From NCBI RefSeq assembly GCF_001485495.1, contig NZ_BCNF01000085.1:1-42016 (forward strand): a stretch of 42,016 nt of DNA, read 5' to 3'. The notes under the pieces are model-generated. The model was not told the origin of the DNA, did not search any database, and worked only from the letters and a program-made list of their open reading frames with translations. Positions within the stretch are counted from its first letter, which is position 1, and the number at the start of each line of letters is the position of its first letter. The DNA is from Gordonia desulfuricans NBRC 100010 (GTDB lineage Bacteria; Actinomycetota; Actinomycetes; Mycobacteriales; Mycobacteriaceae). Shown piece after piece: positions 32,926 through 41,817 of this stretch. The position numbers and the translations under genes were made by a program.

Positions 32926-34455
32926 CTATCTCATGACCGGTTCAGAAGTCCCGAACGATCCCCGAACAATACCAACAGACTTCGTTTCCAAAACTCGATC
33001 GGCCTTCGATCGCACGTCCCCAATCCAACACAGTGCGGCAACAATACAAATCAACACCACAACTTGACCAAGATTCTGATAGAGGTCTCCTCGCATCAAC
33101 GACACCACATACGGCGTACACACGATAACGATCGAAGATTGAAAAACCCGGTCGCTACGAACCAGAGACCGACGAAGCCCGAACAGAGCCAAACCAAAGG
33201 CCATCCCCGCAACTATCACGCCCAACCACGAGAAGTTCGCAAATGCCTCGCCAACAGCAGAGATACTCGTTTCCACACGTTCACTACCGTAAAATCGAGG
33301 AAGATAACGCTGAGTAAACCAGGTGTTTGCACCACCACCAGGCTTCGATGCCCAGGCCGCACGAGGAACGAACCACGCCAAGCTCGCAGCGTACGTTGAA
33401 CCGTTCTGAAAATCGAGCTGTCCAACGCTGTTTGCTTCATTTAGTCTAATCAGGCTATCGACTGGCCGAAGTTCAGTACCGGCCATAAACCGCTCAAATA
33501 GATACGATGGCGAGATACTTGCACCACCACCCAACTGATCTCCAGTGGCGAACTGGCTCTCACGAAACTTGACAGAGTAGGCCATTGCACCAACGGCACC
33601 TATTGCCAGAACACCGACCAGCTTACCAATAGATAGCGGCCGCTTACCCGTCTGGAAGACGAGCAACATAGGGATAAGACCACCAAATATTAACGGCCCC
33701 CGGCCGCCGCTAACGAATGTAACAATAAAAAGGCACGAAACGCCGACATAGGCAATGAGTCCTGGTGCAAGAGATTCCCTGCGCCTCGAAAGAATGTGCA
33801 CTACGCATGAAGCCAGGAGCGGCAGGTATGAATAAACCAGGTAGTTTGAGCCACGCAGATAGCTGCTCCGATTGGCAATCTGGCCAAAATACCCACCAAT
33901 CCCACCGGCGCGAGATACGAGAACCACCACGCAGATAAGCGCAACTGCCGACGCTACCACCACTGCCCATCTAGTCACATCGGCAGACGGAGTCCATACC
34001 GGACCGCGTACCGCCGAGCGGCGTTTGACCCGCTCACGAATTCCGTCGCCGCCCCTATTAGCAGTCAAGAGCCAATAGACACCGAAGCACGCCACAAGAA
34101 ACAGCAACGCCTGATGCAGAGAGTTAGTCAACGCGTCAGACAAAGACGCAGACAAGTAACGGGAGTCGGCCATAGCACCAGCCGTAGTACTACCCTCTAG
34201 CAATACACCGACGGGTCGCACTACGAAAAATGCACACGCAGCAACCGCCGCCAATCCTGCCGCCGTTAGTATATCTCCATACAGCCGAAACTCGATAGCT
34301 ACCACACTAACACAAACAATCATAATTGATCCGGCCAAAATTGCCAAAGCAAGAAGCCCAGAAATCGAGAGACTGGATAGGAATCCGACTAGCAGCCCGA
34401 GGCAGCCCATGCCAATAATCGCAGGAATCCTTGGATATCGGCCGGCTGAAGTCAC
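32926..34455 (-). CDS. Wzy-type polysaccharide repeat-unit polymerase
   Basis: A 509-aa polytopic membrane protein with about eleven hydrophobic segments and a large polar loop (about residues 310-410, ending WASKPGGGANTWFTQRYLPR then FYGSERVETSISAVGEAFAN). The pattern of an Arg-rich periplasmic loop followed by late helices fits O-antigen/EPS polymerases, which join lipid-linked repeat units outside the membrane. Assignment rests on topology and context, as Wzy sequences are poorly conserved. GTG 34455 overlaps the pyruvyl transferase stop (GTGA), so translation is coupled. Base composition is clearly lower in GC than in the NRPS. Confidence 0.82.
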   Translation of the reverse strand: MTSAGRYPRIPAIIGMGCLGLLVGFLSSLSISGLLALAILAGSIMIVCVSVVAIEFRLYGDILTAAGLAAVAACAFFVVRPVGVLLEGSTTAGAMADSRYLSASLSDALTNSLHQALLFLVACFGVYWLLTANRGGDGIRERVKRRSAVRGPVWTPSADVTRWAVVVASAVALICVVVLVSRAGGIGGYFGQIANRSSYLRGSNYLVYSYLPLLASCVVHILSRRRESLAPGLIAYVGVSCLFIVTFVSGGRGPLIFGGLIPMLLVFQTGKRPLSIGKLVGVLAIGAVGAMAYSVKFRESQFATGDQLGGGASISPSYLFERFMAGTELRPVDSLIRLNEANSVGQLDFQNGSTYAASLAWFVPRAAWASKPGGGANTWFTQRYLPRFYGSERVETSISAVGEAFANFSWLGVIVAGMAFGLALFGLRRSLVRSDRVFQSSIVIVCTPYVVSLMRGDLYQNLGQVVVLICIVAALCWIGDVRSKADRVLETKSVGIVRGSFGTSEPVMR

Positions 34456-35471
34456 TTCGCCACTCCAGCCAACATCTCAGCCAACGCGATAGAAGCCTCT
34501 TCAATATCGCGTGTCATTCTCTCACGTGATTGCTTGTTTGAATCAGCACCACGATCTACAAGGTGCGCTAAAGCCTCGGGCACACCGGCATTGCACGAGA
34601 CTTCGTACTGAACGCAAAACTGTCGCACCTTCGGACGTTCTCCTACTGCCAGTAAATCGGAATGCGTGAGTAGTCCCATGTACAGTGCATGCATTCTAGA
34701 TGCGAGTAGAATCCGGGAACTACCGATAATAGTGAGGCACTCATCCCATCCAATTCCAATATACACTTGATCGAACTCGCCGACGACGTCCTTTTCCATC
34801 GCGTCCAGATCCGACCCCGCACCGCATTGGTCCATAGAAATGAAGGAAACACTCCCATATAATTCGCGAAGATGCTGGACATCGGCTCTTCTGAGATCTC
34901 CAGCTTCCGCCGACGATAGCGCCACAATTGCGCCGCCAAACCGATCTTCACTACCGATGGAAATAGCTCCGCCCAATAGACAGGCGTCCCTAGATATACG
35001 GACTTGCTTCGCGTTCAGTTGACCCCGAACAATCTCCCGCGATCGTTCATCGCGTACCCAGATCCATGATCCCACTTGAGATAGCCTGAGCGCGAGAACG
35101 GCGCGCCTTCTTTCGATCTCCTCCGCACCGACACCCCAAAAGGAGGTTCGCGTTCGTGAGATTAGGCCCAGTAGCCGTGCAAAAATGCACAAGCGTGGAA
35201 GCCCCGAGAATAGAGTATCCACCTGGTCATCCTGCAATAATGTGCCACCGCCGACAATCAGAAGATCCGATGATCGCAATTCGCGAATAAACGGCACCAA
35301 CCGCGCCCTTCGGACTTCGCCCAACCTACAAGGCCCCAGGTCCAGTACCACAACCGAATGGCCCAGCTTCGCCAATTGAAGCGCAAGCCGATCGGTAAGA
35401 AATGCATCACCGATGTTCTGCGGGTACCCGCCATCCACAGTTCGATCAGCAGATATAATCGCAATCTTCAT
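34452..35471 (-). CDS. Polysaccharide pyruvyl transferase
   Basis: A 339-aa cytoplasmic enzyme predicted to add a pyruvate ketal from phosphoenolpyruvate to a sugar of the repeat unit, giving it negative charge. Family marks are MKIAIISAD at the start, the GGYPQNIGDAFLTDRL segment (D-N-x-G-D-like), SDLLIVGGGTLLQDD, WGVGAEEI and the C-terminal SRMHALYMGLLTHSD (R-x-H motif). ATG 35471 gives a canonical N-terminus and overlaps the flippase stop by ATGA; the longer ORF only reads across the flippase gene. It is the fifth gene of the polysaccharide run. Confidence 0.9.
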   Translation of the reverse strand: MKIAIISADRTVDGGYPQNIGDAFLTDRLALQLAKLGHSVVVLDLGPCRLGEVRRARLVPFIRELRSSDLLIVGGGTLLQDDQVDTLFSGLPRLCIFARLLGLISRTRTSFWGVGAEEIERRRAVLALRLSQVGSWIWVRDERSREIVRGQLNAKQVRISRDACLLGGAISIGSEDRFGGAIVALSSAEAGDLRRADVQHLRELYGSVSFISMDQCGAGSDLDAMEKDVVGEFDQVYIGIGWDECLTIIGSSRILLASRMHALYMGLLTHSDLLAVGERPKVRQFCVQYEVSCNAGVPEALAHLVDRGADSNKQSRERMTRDIEEASIALAEMLAGVAK

Positions 35472-36727
35472 TTGTGCACCCGCCTTGGAACAAGAACTAT
35501 TAGGAGAAGGCAGGCCGATAGCAAAGCCTCGCATAGGAGCATCGAGACCCCGATCCCTCGTGCGCCAGCCGAGGTACCGCCATACCATGCGCCCAAAACC
35601 GCAATGGCCCCAATACCAATGTTGCATATCGACCTAGCGTTAGGACGCCGAAGAGCAAGAACGACAGCGACCAACCCGTAGTTTCCAGATTTTATGACCA
35701 TAGACATCAAGAATGCAATCAGTACGAATAGACTGACCGGTGAATCAAAGAATATCTCGGTTACCCAACCACTAACTGAGCCAATCGACACTGCCGTAAC
35801 AAGCCCGATTGCTAAGAATCCCCACCAGGTTAGGATAGTCGTTCGACTGGTTGCGTCACGCAGCCTAGGAAGTAGCTGCGCGGAAATCGTTGCAGGAACA
35901 ACTTCAGGAGGCTGAATTATTCGGAGCACGAAGGCTACAATTGCTGCCTCACCAACTGGCATTACAAGTGGAGCGATCAAGAGCGGAACTTGTGAATATA
36001 CTGCACTCGTTGCTCCAGATAGTCCAAAGCGGAGCACGTCCCGCAACTCGGTTACCCTCGAGCGTTCGGGTCCCGTGCTCACTAGCAGCTTCTTGGTTCG
36101 TATGGCGACAATACCGATCACCATCGCGGAGAAGACGGCCAACAGCCAGTACGGTAGCGCTGATGCGCCAACCAACAGTACATAACCTGCACAGAACGCT
36201 TTCACTATCGCAATAAGAACCTCCGGGACCACATACCGGACCGGTTGGTGAAGAACCAGATATGGCGCCCGCGCAGCTTTACCCACAGCCTCAAACACCT
36301 GTACACAAGACAGCGCCACTATTACAGAAATCGTGGTGTGGGATAGGTGAACGACGGCAGATGCGTACGCAATACAGCCGACAGCCCCGACTAGAGAGGA
36401 AACAGCTTGCACACCAACCACCCGAATGAATGTCTTTTGCGTAGCCTCATCGAGAGTGCGGGTCAACAGATAGTTGGCCGCGCCGGTGTCCGCCATTATC
36501 CCGACGGCGCTAATCAGCCCAAATGCCACCACTGCAGAGCTGCGGTCATTTGCGTCGGAGATTGCCGTTAGACTAAACAAGATCAAGAACTGCGACATCC
36601 GACTCAAGATCGCCGAGAGCGTAGGTGAAGAAAGCCTGGCAATACTCCGCAGGACTGCAGGGGCTTTTCTAGCCCCAAGCTTCTCCTGATGCTTCTCCTG
36701 ATTGGCGACGTTCTGCCGGACTGTCAT
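35468..36727 (-). CDS. Wzx-type polysaccharide flippase (MOP superfamily)
   Basis: A 419-aa membrane protein with about twelve hydrophobic helices and no large soluble domain, as in O-antigen flippases of the MATE/MOP superfamily. It would move the undecaprenyl-linked repeat unit across the membrane for Wzy. The N-terminus before the first helix is charged (residues about 1-30), and the helices include ISAVGIMADTGAANYLLTRT and the AVYSQVPLLIAPLVMPVGEA segment typical of the family's central part. ATG 36727 overlaps the preceding glycosyltransferase stop by ATGA. Confidence 0.88.
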   Translation of the reverse strand: MTVRQNVANQEKHQEKLGARKAPAVLRSIARLSSPTLSAILSRMSQFLILFSLTAISDANDRSSAVVAFGLISAVGIMADTGAANYLLTRTLDEATQKTFIRVVGVQAVSSLVGAVGCIAYASAVVHLSHTTISVIVALSCVQVFEAVGKAARAPYLVLHQPVRYVVPEVLIAIVKAFCAGYVLLVGASALPYWLLAVFSAMVIGIVAIRTKKLLVSTGPERSRVTELRDVLRFGLSGATSAVYSQVPLLIAPLVMPVGEAAIVAFVLRIIQPPEVVPATISAQLLPRLRDATSRTTILTWWGFLAIGLVTAVSIGSVSGWVTEIFFDSPVSLFVLIAFLMSMVIKSGNYGLVAVVLALRRPNARSICNIGIGAIAVLGAWYGGTSAGARGIGVSMLLCEALLSACLLLIVLVPRRVHK

Positions 36728-37773
36728 CGGAGTCCTAGGCAAACCGTCGATATCAGCTCAGCAGTTCTATCCCAGTCGAACTCGGCTAGTATATGTCGAG
36801 GACTATCCCGCATCCGCTCAGCGTCTGGCACGCTAGAGCCTCGAACTAGATCCATAGATATCGTTGCCGCTATGGACTCTTCATCGTACGGATCAAAGTA
36901 CTGCGCATGATCCCCGCAAATCCATCGGAAGACTGGAATATCCGAGACCGCAAGACGTGCTCCACATGCCAGTGCTTCGACAGCGGGAAGACCGAAACCC
37001 TCGGCTAAGCTCGGGAACGCGACAAGGTCAACCTCGCTATACAAAGAAGCCAACTCTTGGTCTGTTACGCGGCCCGCAAACACGACGTTATTGAGAGCAC
37101 CCAGATCTCCAACGGGGGCGAAGATTGATGCCGAAGAACCGACAAGCAAGAGAGTGGTGGGGTTGATGCCCGTATCGTTAATCATTGATACGGCGCGTAT
37201 CAGCCTTTCAAGATTCTTCCTAGGTTCGAGCGAACCTACCGCCAGGACCGTGTAGTTTTCAGGAGGTATCTCGAATCTTTTGCGAAGATCAAACTTTGAA
37301 CTGATCTTTTCTTCACAAAAGATGGAGCTAGGCGCATTGGGAGCCACCACGATATCCTCGCATCGCCGGCCAGATAGTTCGGCTATCTCATCTGCAACAA
37401 CCGGACTGACCACAACCAGCTTCTCTGCTGTCGCAATATTTCTACGGAGAAGATTCGCGTGAACCGAAGCGTACGTAGCGGAATACCACTCAGGGTGAGT
37501 TATTGGGAAGAGGTCATGTACTACACAGACGCGGCGACTTCCGACATATGGTGCCCTAGATGTCAGAGAGAGGACGACGCTGCCGTCACTTCGGAAAGGA
37601 AGGAGCTGCACAGCCATCCAGTCTGCGTACTTGCTCGATTCCGACTTCGAACCGATCTCCCGAAAACCTGGGCGGGTCACTAATCGGTCGGCGACTTCAC
37701 GGGCATAGCGTTGTTGCCCCGTGACTTGCTGACTACGGAAGTATCCATTCACTACAACACGCTGTGCATCCAC
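36724..37773 (-). CDS. GT4-family glycosyltransferase
   Basis: A 349-aa GT-B fold glycosyltransferase, probably adding a sugar to the lipid-linked repeat unit at the cytoplasmic face. Typical parts are VCVVHDLFPITHPEWYS (acceptor domain), VVVSPVVADEIAEL, VLAVGSLEPRKNLERLIRAV (start of the nucleotide-sugar domain), VVFAGRVTDQELASLYSEVD and the E-x7-E motif in EGFGLPAVEALACG. GTG 37773 is chosen because GAGAGG lies 8 nt before it; this gives a 22-nt overlap with the upstream glycosyltransferase. An earlier frame to 37854 would lie entirely inside that gene. Donor and acceptor unknown. Confidence 0.9.
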   Translation of the reverse strand: MDAQRVVVNGYFRSQQVTGQQRYAREVADRLVTRPGFREIGSKSESSKYADWMAVQLLPFRSDGSVVLSLTSRAPYVGSRRVCVVHDLFPITHPEWYSATYASVHANLLRRNIATAEKLVVVSPVVADEIAELSGRRCEDIVVAPNAPSSIFCEEKISSKFDLRKRFEIPPENYTVLAVGSLEPRKNLERLIRAVSMINDTGINPTTLLLVGSSASIFAPVGDLGALNNVVFAGRVTDQELASLYSEVDLVAFPSLAEGFGLPAVEALACGARLAVSDIPVFRWICGDHAQYFDPYDEESIAATISMDLVRGSSVPDAERMRDSPRHILAEFDWDRTAELISTVCLGLR

Positions 37774-38873
37774 GTTTTGATCCTCTCTTCGAACCGCAGA
37801 TTGGAGAATTCTGCTGCCCGCAACCTCGGTGCTTCTCCCTTCAACTGACTGCAAAGACGCAGAGCGCTGTCAAAGCTAGATTGGTCCCATTCCGCTAGAT
37901 GGACTCCGGTTTTCTTGTCTATTACGGACTCCGTCGCGCCACCCAGGCTGCCAGTGATCACCGGCGCTCCAGCCGCCATCGCCTCGACCGGCATGATCCC
38001 AAAGTCTTCGATCGCTGGGAACACGTACGCCTCGGCACGTTGGTACAGTGCATACAGTAGGGAATCTGACGGACGGTCAACGAAGAGACACCGTGTGCCA
38101 GCACGCTCTGCGATCTGCTCGAGTTTGAGTCGATCGGGGCCAGACCCAGCCAGAACGACATCGACACCCACGCGTGCAGCTGCCTCGATCACTAGGTCGA
38201 GTCTCTTATACGGCACAAATCGAGAAGCGCCGAGCACAAACGTCTCGGGTAGATTGTCTAGGATGCCCTGCTCGGTCCCGGTAACCTCGTTTGTCCAGTC
38301 ACGAACGCCGATAATCTTGTCCACTTCGACAGGAGGATAGATTACGTCAGATTCAACATTCCAACAGGCCGATATTCTGTCACGCACATATCGACTGTTT
38401 GCCGCATACTTGGCATTCCCCTTGGTGACACAATAGCGATCGTACTCGCGTAGGGTCTTAAGAAGTGGTCTAACTAGGGGAACCCTAGCGGACCGAGTGT
38501 CAAGTTCGGGATACCATATATATCGGGCTGGCGTATGTGCATATACGAACGTGGGAATATCTGGCCGACTTGCGGCAATATGATGAGCGAATAGATGACT
38601 ACTCACCAATATCCAGTCCGCCGAGTCTAACTTCATTGTCCTCCACACGGGAGACATGAAAGGTAGCGTTAGAGCCTTATTGCGCAGTCCAATCCGTCCG
38701 ATCACGCTTGGTGTCGTCCGCCTGTCCAGTTCGACATGCTGCCCGGGCGCACTATTCCACAAGCATCGAATATCGGAATTTGGAAACATGCGCGCAAACT
38801 CGTTGAGTACCTTCTCTGCTCCACCCACCCCTTCGATCCACTCATGCACAATATAGGTGGAAGAGCTAGTCAT
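37752..38873 (-). CDS. GT4-family glycosyltransferase (WcaC/mannosyltransferase-like)
   Basis: A 373-aa GT-B glycosyltransferase. It has the N-terminal VHEWIEGVGGAEKVLNEFAR motif, FVYAHTPARYIWYPE, VIYPPVEVDKI, VLGASRFVPYKRLDLVIEAA, VVLAGSGPDRLKLE, and the nucleotide-sugar E-x7-E in EDFGIMPVEAMAAG then APVITGSLGGATESV. This type often transfers mannose, but the donor is unproven here. ATG 38873 (MTSSSTYIVHEW) gives a normal N-terminus; the ORF extension to 38939 adds nothing family-like. It follows the priming transferase after 72 nt. Confidence 0.9.
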   Translation of the reverse strand: MTSSSTYIVHEWIEGVGGAEKVLNEFARMFPNSDIRCLWNSAPGQHVELDRRTTPSVIGRIGLRNKALTLPFMSPVWRTMKLDSADWILVSSHLFAHHIAASRPDIPTFVYAHTPARYIWYPELDTRSARVPLVRPLLKTLREYDRYCVTKGNAKYAANSRYVRDRISACWNVESDVIYPPVEVDKIIGVRDWTNEVTGTEQGILDNLPETFVLGASRFVPYKRLDLVIEAAARVGVDVVLAGSGPDRLKLEQIAERAGTRCLFVDRPSDSLLYALYQRAEAYVFPAIEDFGIMPVEAMAAGAPVITGSLGGATESVIDKKTGVHLAEWDQSSFDSALRLCSQLKGEAPRLRAAEFSNLRFEERIKTWMHSVL

Positions 38874-38945
38874 TCGTAGAGTCCATCGCTTTTCTTGTTC
38901 AAGATCTGAGTTTCGGCAGTTGCTGGCTACTGGACCCACTAGGTC

Positions 38946-40481
38946 CTAGTACGCACCGTCTTTGGCTATCACAGCTTTAACTGTGCGCCAGAGAATCACT
39001 AGGTCCTGGACCATTGTCCAGTTCTCAACATAAACAAGGTCGAGCCGAATGCGGTCTTCCTCGGCAAGATTGGAGCGGCCAGATACCTGCCATAGTCCGG
39101 TTATCCCAGGTTTCACGAGTAGCCTTCGCTCCACGAAGTTTGGTATCTCAGATCCCTCCCCAGGTACCAGAGGACGGGGGCCAACAATGCTCATCTGCCG
39201 TGCGAGAACGTTGAATAGCTGCGGCAGTTCGTCGATACTGGTCTTTCGTATGAAACGTCCTATCGGAGTTATCCGCGGGTCATGTTCAGACTTGTAGAAT
39301 ACTGAACTTGAGCTCGGCGCCTTTTCTCGCGCTTCACCAATACGCTTGTCAGCGTCCGTGGCCATTGACCGGAACTTCCAAACTCGGAATGTCTGGCCGT
39401 CCTTCCCCACACGCAAATGCCGAAAGAATACCGGCCCACCGTCATGGGATTTGATGGCCAATGCAGTTACGATCATCACTGGCGTAAGGATGATCAACAC
39501 GGTCGTAGCGAGGGCATAGTCGAGAGTGGACTTGAGCAAGCTCTGCGCCGCTCCGTATCTGGGCTTGTCTATGTGAAGAAGAGGAAGTCCATCTACCTGG
39601 CGAACGAGCATTCGTGGGCCAGTCACGTCCACTACTCCCGGGGAAACCATCAGATCGATATTGTCGGTTTCCAGCTCCCACGACAGTTCCCGGAGCGCCT
39701 CGTACCCAAACTCGTCTGTCGAGCTCACGGCAACAGCTGTCGCACAACTCTGCCTCACGGCAACGCTAACGGCGTCTACATCGTTGATCACAGGGACGAT
39801 ATGTCCGGCAACTGCGATGCTCGCCGGCGCACTGGGCCGGCCGGGTGGCGTGCAAAGGCCCACAACCCGGTAGCCGAGTGACGGGTCCTTAAGTACGCGC
39901 TTGGCAAGTGGAAGCGCTGATTCCGAGCTTCCTACGATGAGAAGGTCGTCTAGGTGGCTTCCACGTACGCGGCGCCGGTGGAGTTGATGCCTCCAGAAGC
40001 GGTGACATGTCAGTAGGCCAAGGGTGCCGACGGGCAGCGCAACAGCCAAGAAGCCGCGTGCGATGTTCAGATGGAACAACAGATCCAGGATCGCCAGCCC
40101 TCCGAAGACCCATACACTTGCTGTCACGATTCGGCTGTACTCCTGCGCACCTGCGCCGACGATCCGCGAATCATAGGTTCGAACCAGACGCAGTGCGACT
40201 GCCCATACGACGCCGAGCGTGAGGCACACCAGGAGCGCAGGAATACCGAACGGTCCATGCGGCGCCATCAACCCCGGCGACCCAAATCTCACGAACTGGG
40301 CGATTACTAGCGAGAGCGCAATTATGACGACATCGCTACACGCGACCTTGCGGAGGTATGCATCGACCCAAGGCCGACGCTTGGAGTCCACACGCCGGTC
40401 AGTATCGACTGACCATCCTCGCGACTCGGCCCCGGCTGGCCCGAAGTCGAAACCACCTTCTGCTGTCACGTCTGCCCCCAT
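38946..40481 (-). CDS. Priming undecaprenyl-phosphate sugar-1-phosphate transferase (WbaP/WcaJ type)
   Basis: A 511-aa polyisoprenyl-phosphate hexose-1-phosphate transferase that starts repeat-unit synthesis by loading the first sugar on undecaprenyl phosphate. The N-terminus has four to five transmembrane helices (about residues 45-165), then a CoA-binding-like soluble part ([20 protein letters not shown]), a further membrane segment (about 315-340), and the catalytic Bac_transf domain: [36 protein letters not shown] then GPRPLVPGE, and [14 protein letters not shown]. The protein ends KDGAY, a common end for this family. ATG 40481 has no clear ribosome site; GTG 40469 with GGGGGC before it is an alternative. 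It is the first gene of the run and its 640-bp upstream region is the likely cluster promoter. Confidence 0.93.
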   Translation of the reverse strand: MGADVTAEGGFDFGPAGAESRGWSVDTDRRVDSKRRPWVDAYLRKVACSDVVIIALSLVIAQFVRFGSPGLMAPHGPFGIPALLVCLTLGVVWAVALRLVRTYDSRIVGAGAQEYSRIVTASVWVFGGLAILDLLFHLNIARGFLAVALPVGTLGLLTCHRFWRHQLHRRRVRGSHLDDLLIVGSSESALPLAKRVLKDPSLGYRVVGLCTPPGRPSAPASIAVAGHIVPVINDVDAVSVAVRQSCATAVAVSSTDEFGYEALRELSWELETDNIDLMVSPGVVDVTGPRMLVRQVDGLPLLHIDKPRYGAAQSLLKSTLDYALATTVLIILTPVMIVTALAIKSHDGGPVFFRHLRVGKDGQTFRVWKFRSMATDADKRIGEAREKAPSSSSVFYKSEHDPRITPIGRFIRKTSIDELPQLFNVLARQMSIVGPRPLVPGEGSEIPNFVERRLLVKPGITGLWQVSGRSNLAEEDRIRLDLVYVENWTMVQDLVILWRTVKAVIAKDGAY

Positions 40482-40833
40482 ACAGTACGAAGCGGTCGAT
40501 CACCCTGCGGCATCGGCGGCGGCACCTTTCATTCCTGGCGGCCTGCCGGAACCGAAGTTCTGCAACCCGCAGCCCGTGGGCTGGTTGATCGTTCGATTTT
40601 GACGAGCTCCACACGTCTCGCACGTGTACGAAAAAGATAAGGCTCAGCACGCGAACAGGCAATCCGGAGTATCTAAATCAATCGATTCAGATGACGCCCA
40701 CTCCGTGGTCTACGCCCAGGTAGGCCCAACCGGAACCCATCTCGGCGACGCTGAGTTATGTTGCACGACAAGTTTTCTGCTCAACCGTCCCACCGACTCG
40801 CAATGCTCAACCTACAGAGGAACCACACACTCG

Positions 40834-40860
40834 GTGAATGAAAGTGAACACTTAGGGAAC
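40834..40860. promoter_or_regulatory. Pho-box-like block, near copy of the pitA site
   Basis: AAGTGAACACTTAGGGAAC (40842-40860) matches 17 of 19 positions with AAGTGAACACTTGGTGAAC before pitA (7791-7809). A further GTGAAT lies 10 bp upstream (40834-40839), giving three GTGAAC-like half-sites at 10-11 bp spacing. It is 353 bp upstream of the priming transferase. Confidence 0.45.
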
Positions 40861-41039
40861 CCCATGCCATACTCACCTCACGCCAGATTCGTCCGACCGG
40901 ACTACATCAAGATCACCCTTGCGTCGTTATTATCGTTGATCGACTGGAAACTTTCGTAAACCATAACAACAGAACGTGTCGGAGATCACAGTACTGACCG
41001 GATCAATTGATTCAGAGCTGCTACACAACGACTGCTCAG

Positions 41040-41054
41040 ATCGCGGACCGCGAT
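41040..41054. promoter_or_regulatory. Perfect palindrome, candidate TetR operator
   Basis: ATCGCGG-A-CCGCGAT is an exact 15-bp palindrome, 70 nt before the TetR GTG start and about 30 nt before a TATAGA (41086-41091) that could be its -10 box. The position suits autorepression. Confidence 0.4.
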
Positions 41055-41124
41055 GAACAACTGCGCAATCTGCACGGGTTGCCACTATAGAGCTTTTATG
41101 AAATGACGAAACGGTGGTACATCC

Positions 41125-41811
41125 GTGTCAAGTCCCTTGTCCGCGCGTAGATCACAGATCATCGCCTGCGCGGTCAATCTGGCGAACACCGGTGGCGCGT
41201 CTGCACTTAGTATGCGGGCGCTTGCAGCCGCGCTCAACGTCCGCCCCATGACGCTCTACTACTATGTGCCCAATAAGGCAGTGTTGTTGAACTTGATCGT
41301 GGCAGAGGTTGCGGAGCAGATCGCGTGGACCAGCGCACCCGAGTCTCCGCGTGATGAGCTGGTCAGCCACGCTCTAGACGTGTACCAAGCCCTAGCAACC
41401 AACAGCTGGATACCAGACGTGTTACGTGCCAGCACCCAGGCTGGAGCACCGCCCATCCTCGTCGCGGAACCCTTCATCGCTAGTGCGCGCGGTTTGGGCT
41501 TCGCCGAAGCGGATGCCGTCGGACTCTGGCGGGCGACGTGGTTCCTTATCTCCTCTCAGCTGCAGTCGCTCGGTATCAACGCTGGCACAACTCCGACAGT
41601 ACAAGCTCCCGCAAGCGCCGAGATGGCAGGTCTCGCCGTTTACGTAAGAGCGCTTATCGACGGAATGATTATCACAACTCTGAATTCGGAACGAGCAGAG
41701 ATCTGTGATCTCAAAGAAGGGCTGAATCCACGCAGAAAGCTACTTCACCCTGACGTGGGTTGTCAATCGTGCAGCTACAGCCGCGGTGATCCAGCGAAAC
41801 CGCCCTTCTAG
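41125..41811 (+). CDS. TetR-family transcriptional regulator
   Basis: A 228-aa regulator. The helix-turn-helix is at residues about 9-55: RRSQIIACAVNLANTGGASA, then LSMRALAAALNVRPMTLYYY and VPNKAVLLNLIVAEVAEQI. The rest is a helical ligand-binding domain (DELVSHALDVYQALATNSWI, WRATWFLISSQLQSLGINA). The GTG start at 41125 has GGTGG 7 nt upstream. The last ~30 residues (HPDVGCQSCSYSRGDPAKPPF) look unrelated to the domain and run into a hairpin. The gene points away from the polysaccharide cluster across the 643-bp regulatory region and could control it; the ligand is unknown. Base composition is lower in GC, like the polysaccharide genes. Confidence 0.88.
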   Translation: MSSPLSARRSQIIACAVNLANTGGASALSMRALAAALNVRPMTLYYYVPNKAVLLNLIVAEVAEQIAWTSAPESPRDELVSHALDVYQALATNSWIPDVLRASTQAGAPPILVAEPFIASARGLGFAEADAVGLWRATWFLISSQLQSLGINAGTTPTVQAPASAEMAGLAVYVRALIDGMIITTLNSERAEICDLKEGLNPRRKLLHPDVGCQSCSYSRGDPAKPPF

Positions 41812-41817
41812 GGGCGG
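41800..41817 (+). terminator. Short hairpin overlapping the TetR stop codon
   Basis: CCGCCC (41800-41805) pairs with GGGCGG (41812-41817), and the stop codon TAG falls in the 6-nt loop. A 6-bp GC stem without a T-run is a weak terminator at best. Confidence 0.35.

Larger units (their letters stand above)
40482..41124. promoter_or_regulatory. Long regulatory region between polysaccharide cluster and TetR gene
   Basis: 643 bp with no convincing gene, shared by two divergent genes. It holds a small hairpin (CAGCCC-GT-GGGCTG, 40570-40583) in the presumed leader, and the sequence ATCAATCGATTCAGA (40677-40691), repeated with one change at 41002-41016 as ATCAATTGATTCAGA. It also has the Pho-box-like block at 40834-40860 and a perfect palindrome at 41040-41054. 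An open frame at 40624-40959 on the plus strand has no ribosome site or recognisable domain. Confidence 0.55.

Noticed and set aside
40624-40959. 111-codon plus-strand frame in the regulatory region
   Set aside because: No ribosome site, no recognisable domain, mixed composition, and it overlaps the Pho-box-like block.
41125-41811. TetR as a mobile-element or phage regulator marking an island end
   Set aside because: No integrase, transposase, tRNA or attachment repeat is visible near the boundary; the only support is lower GC.
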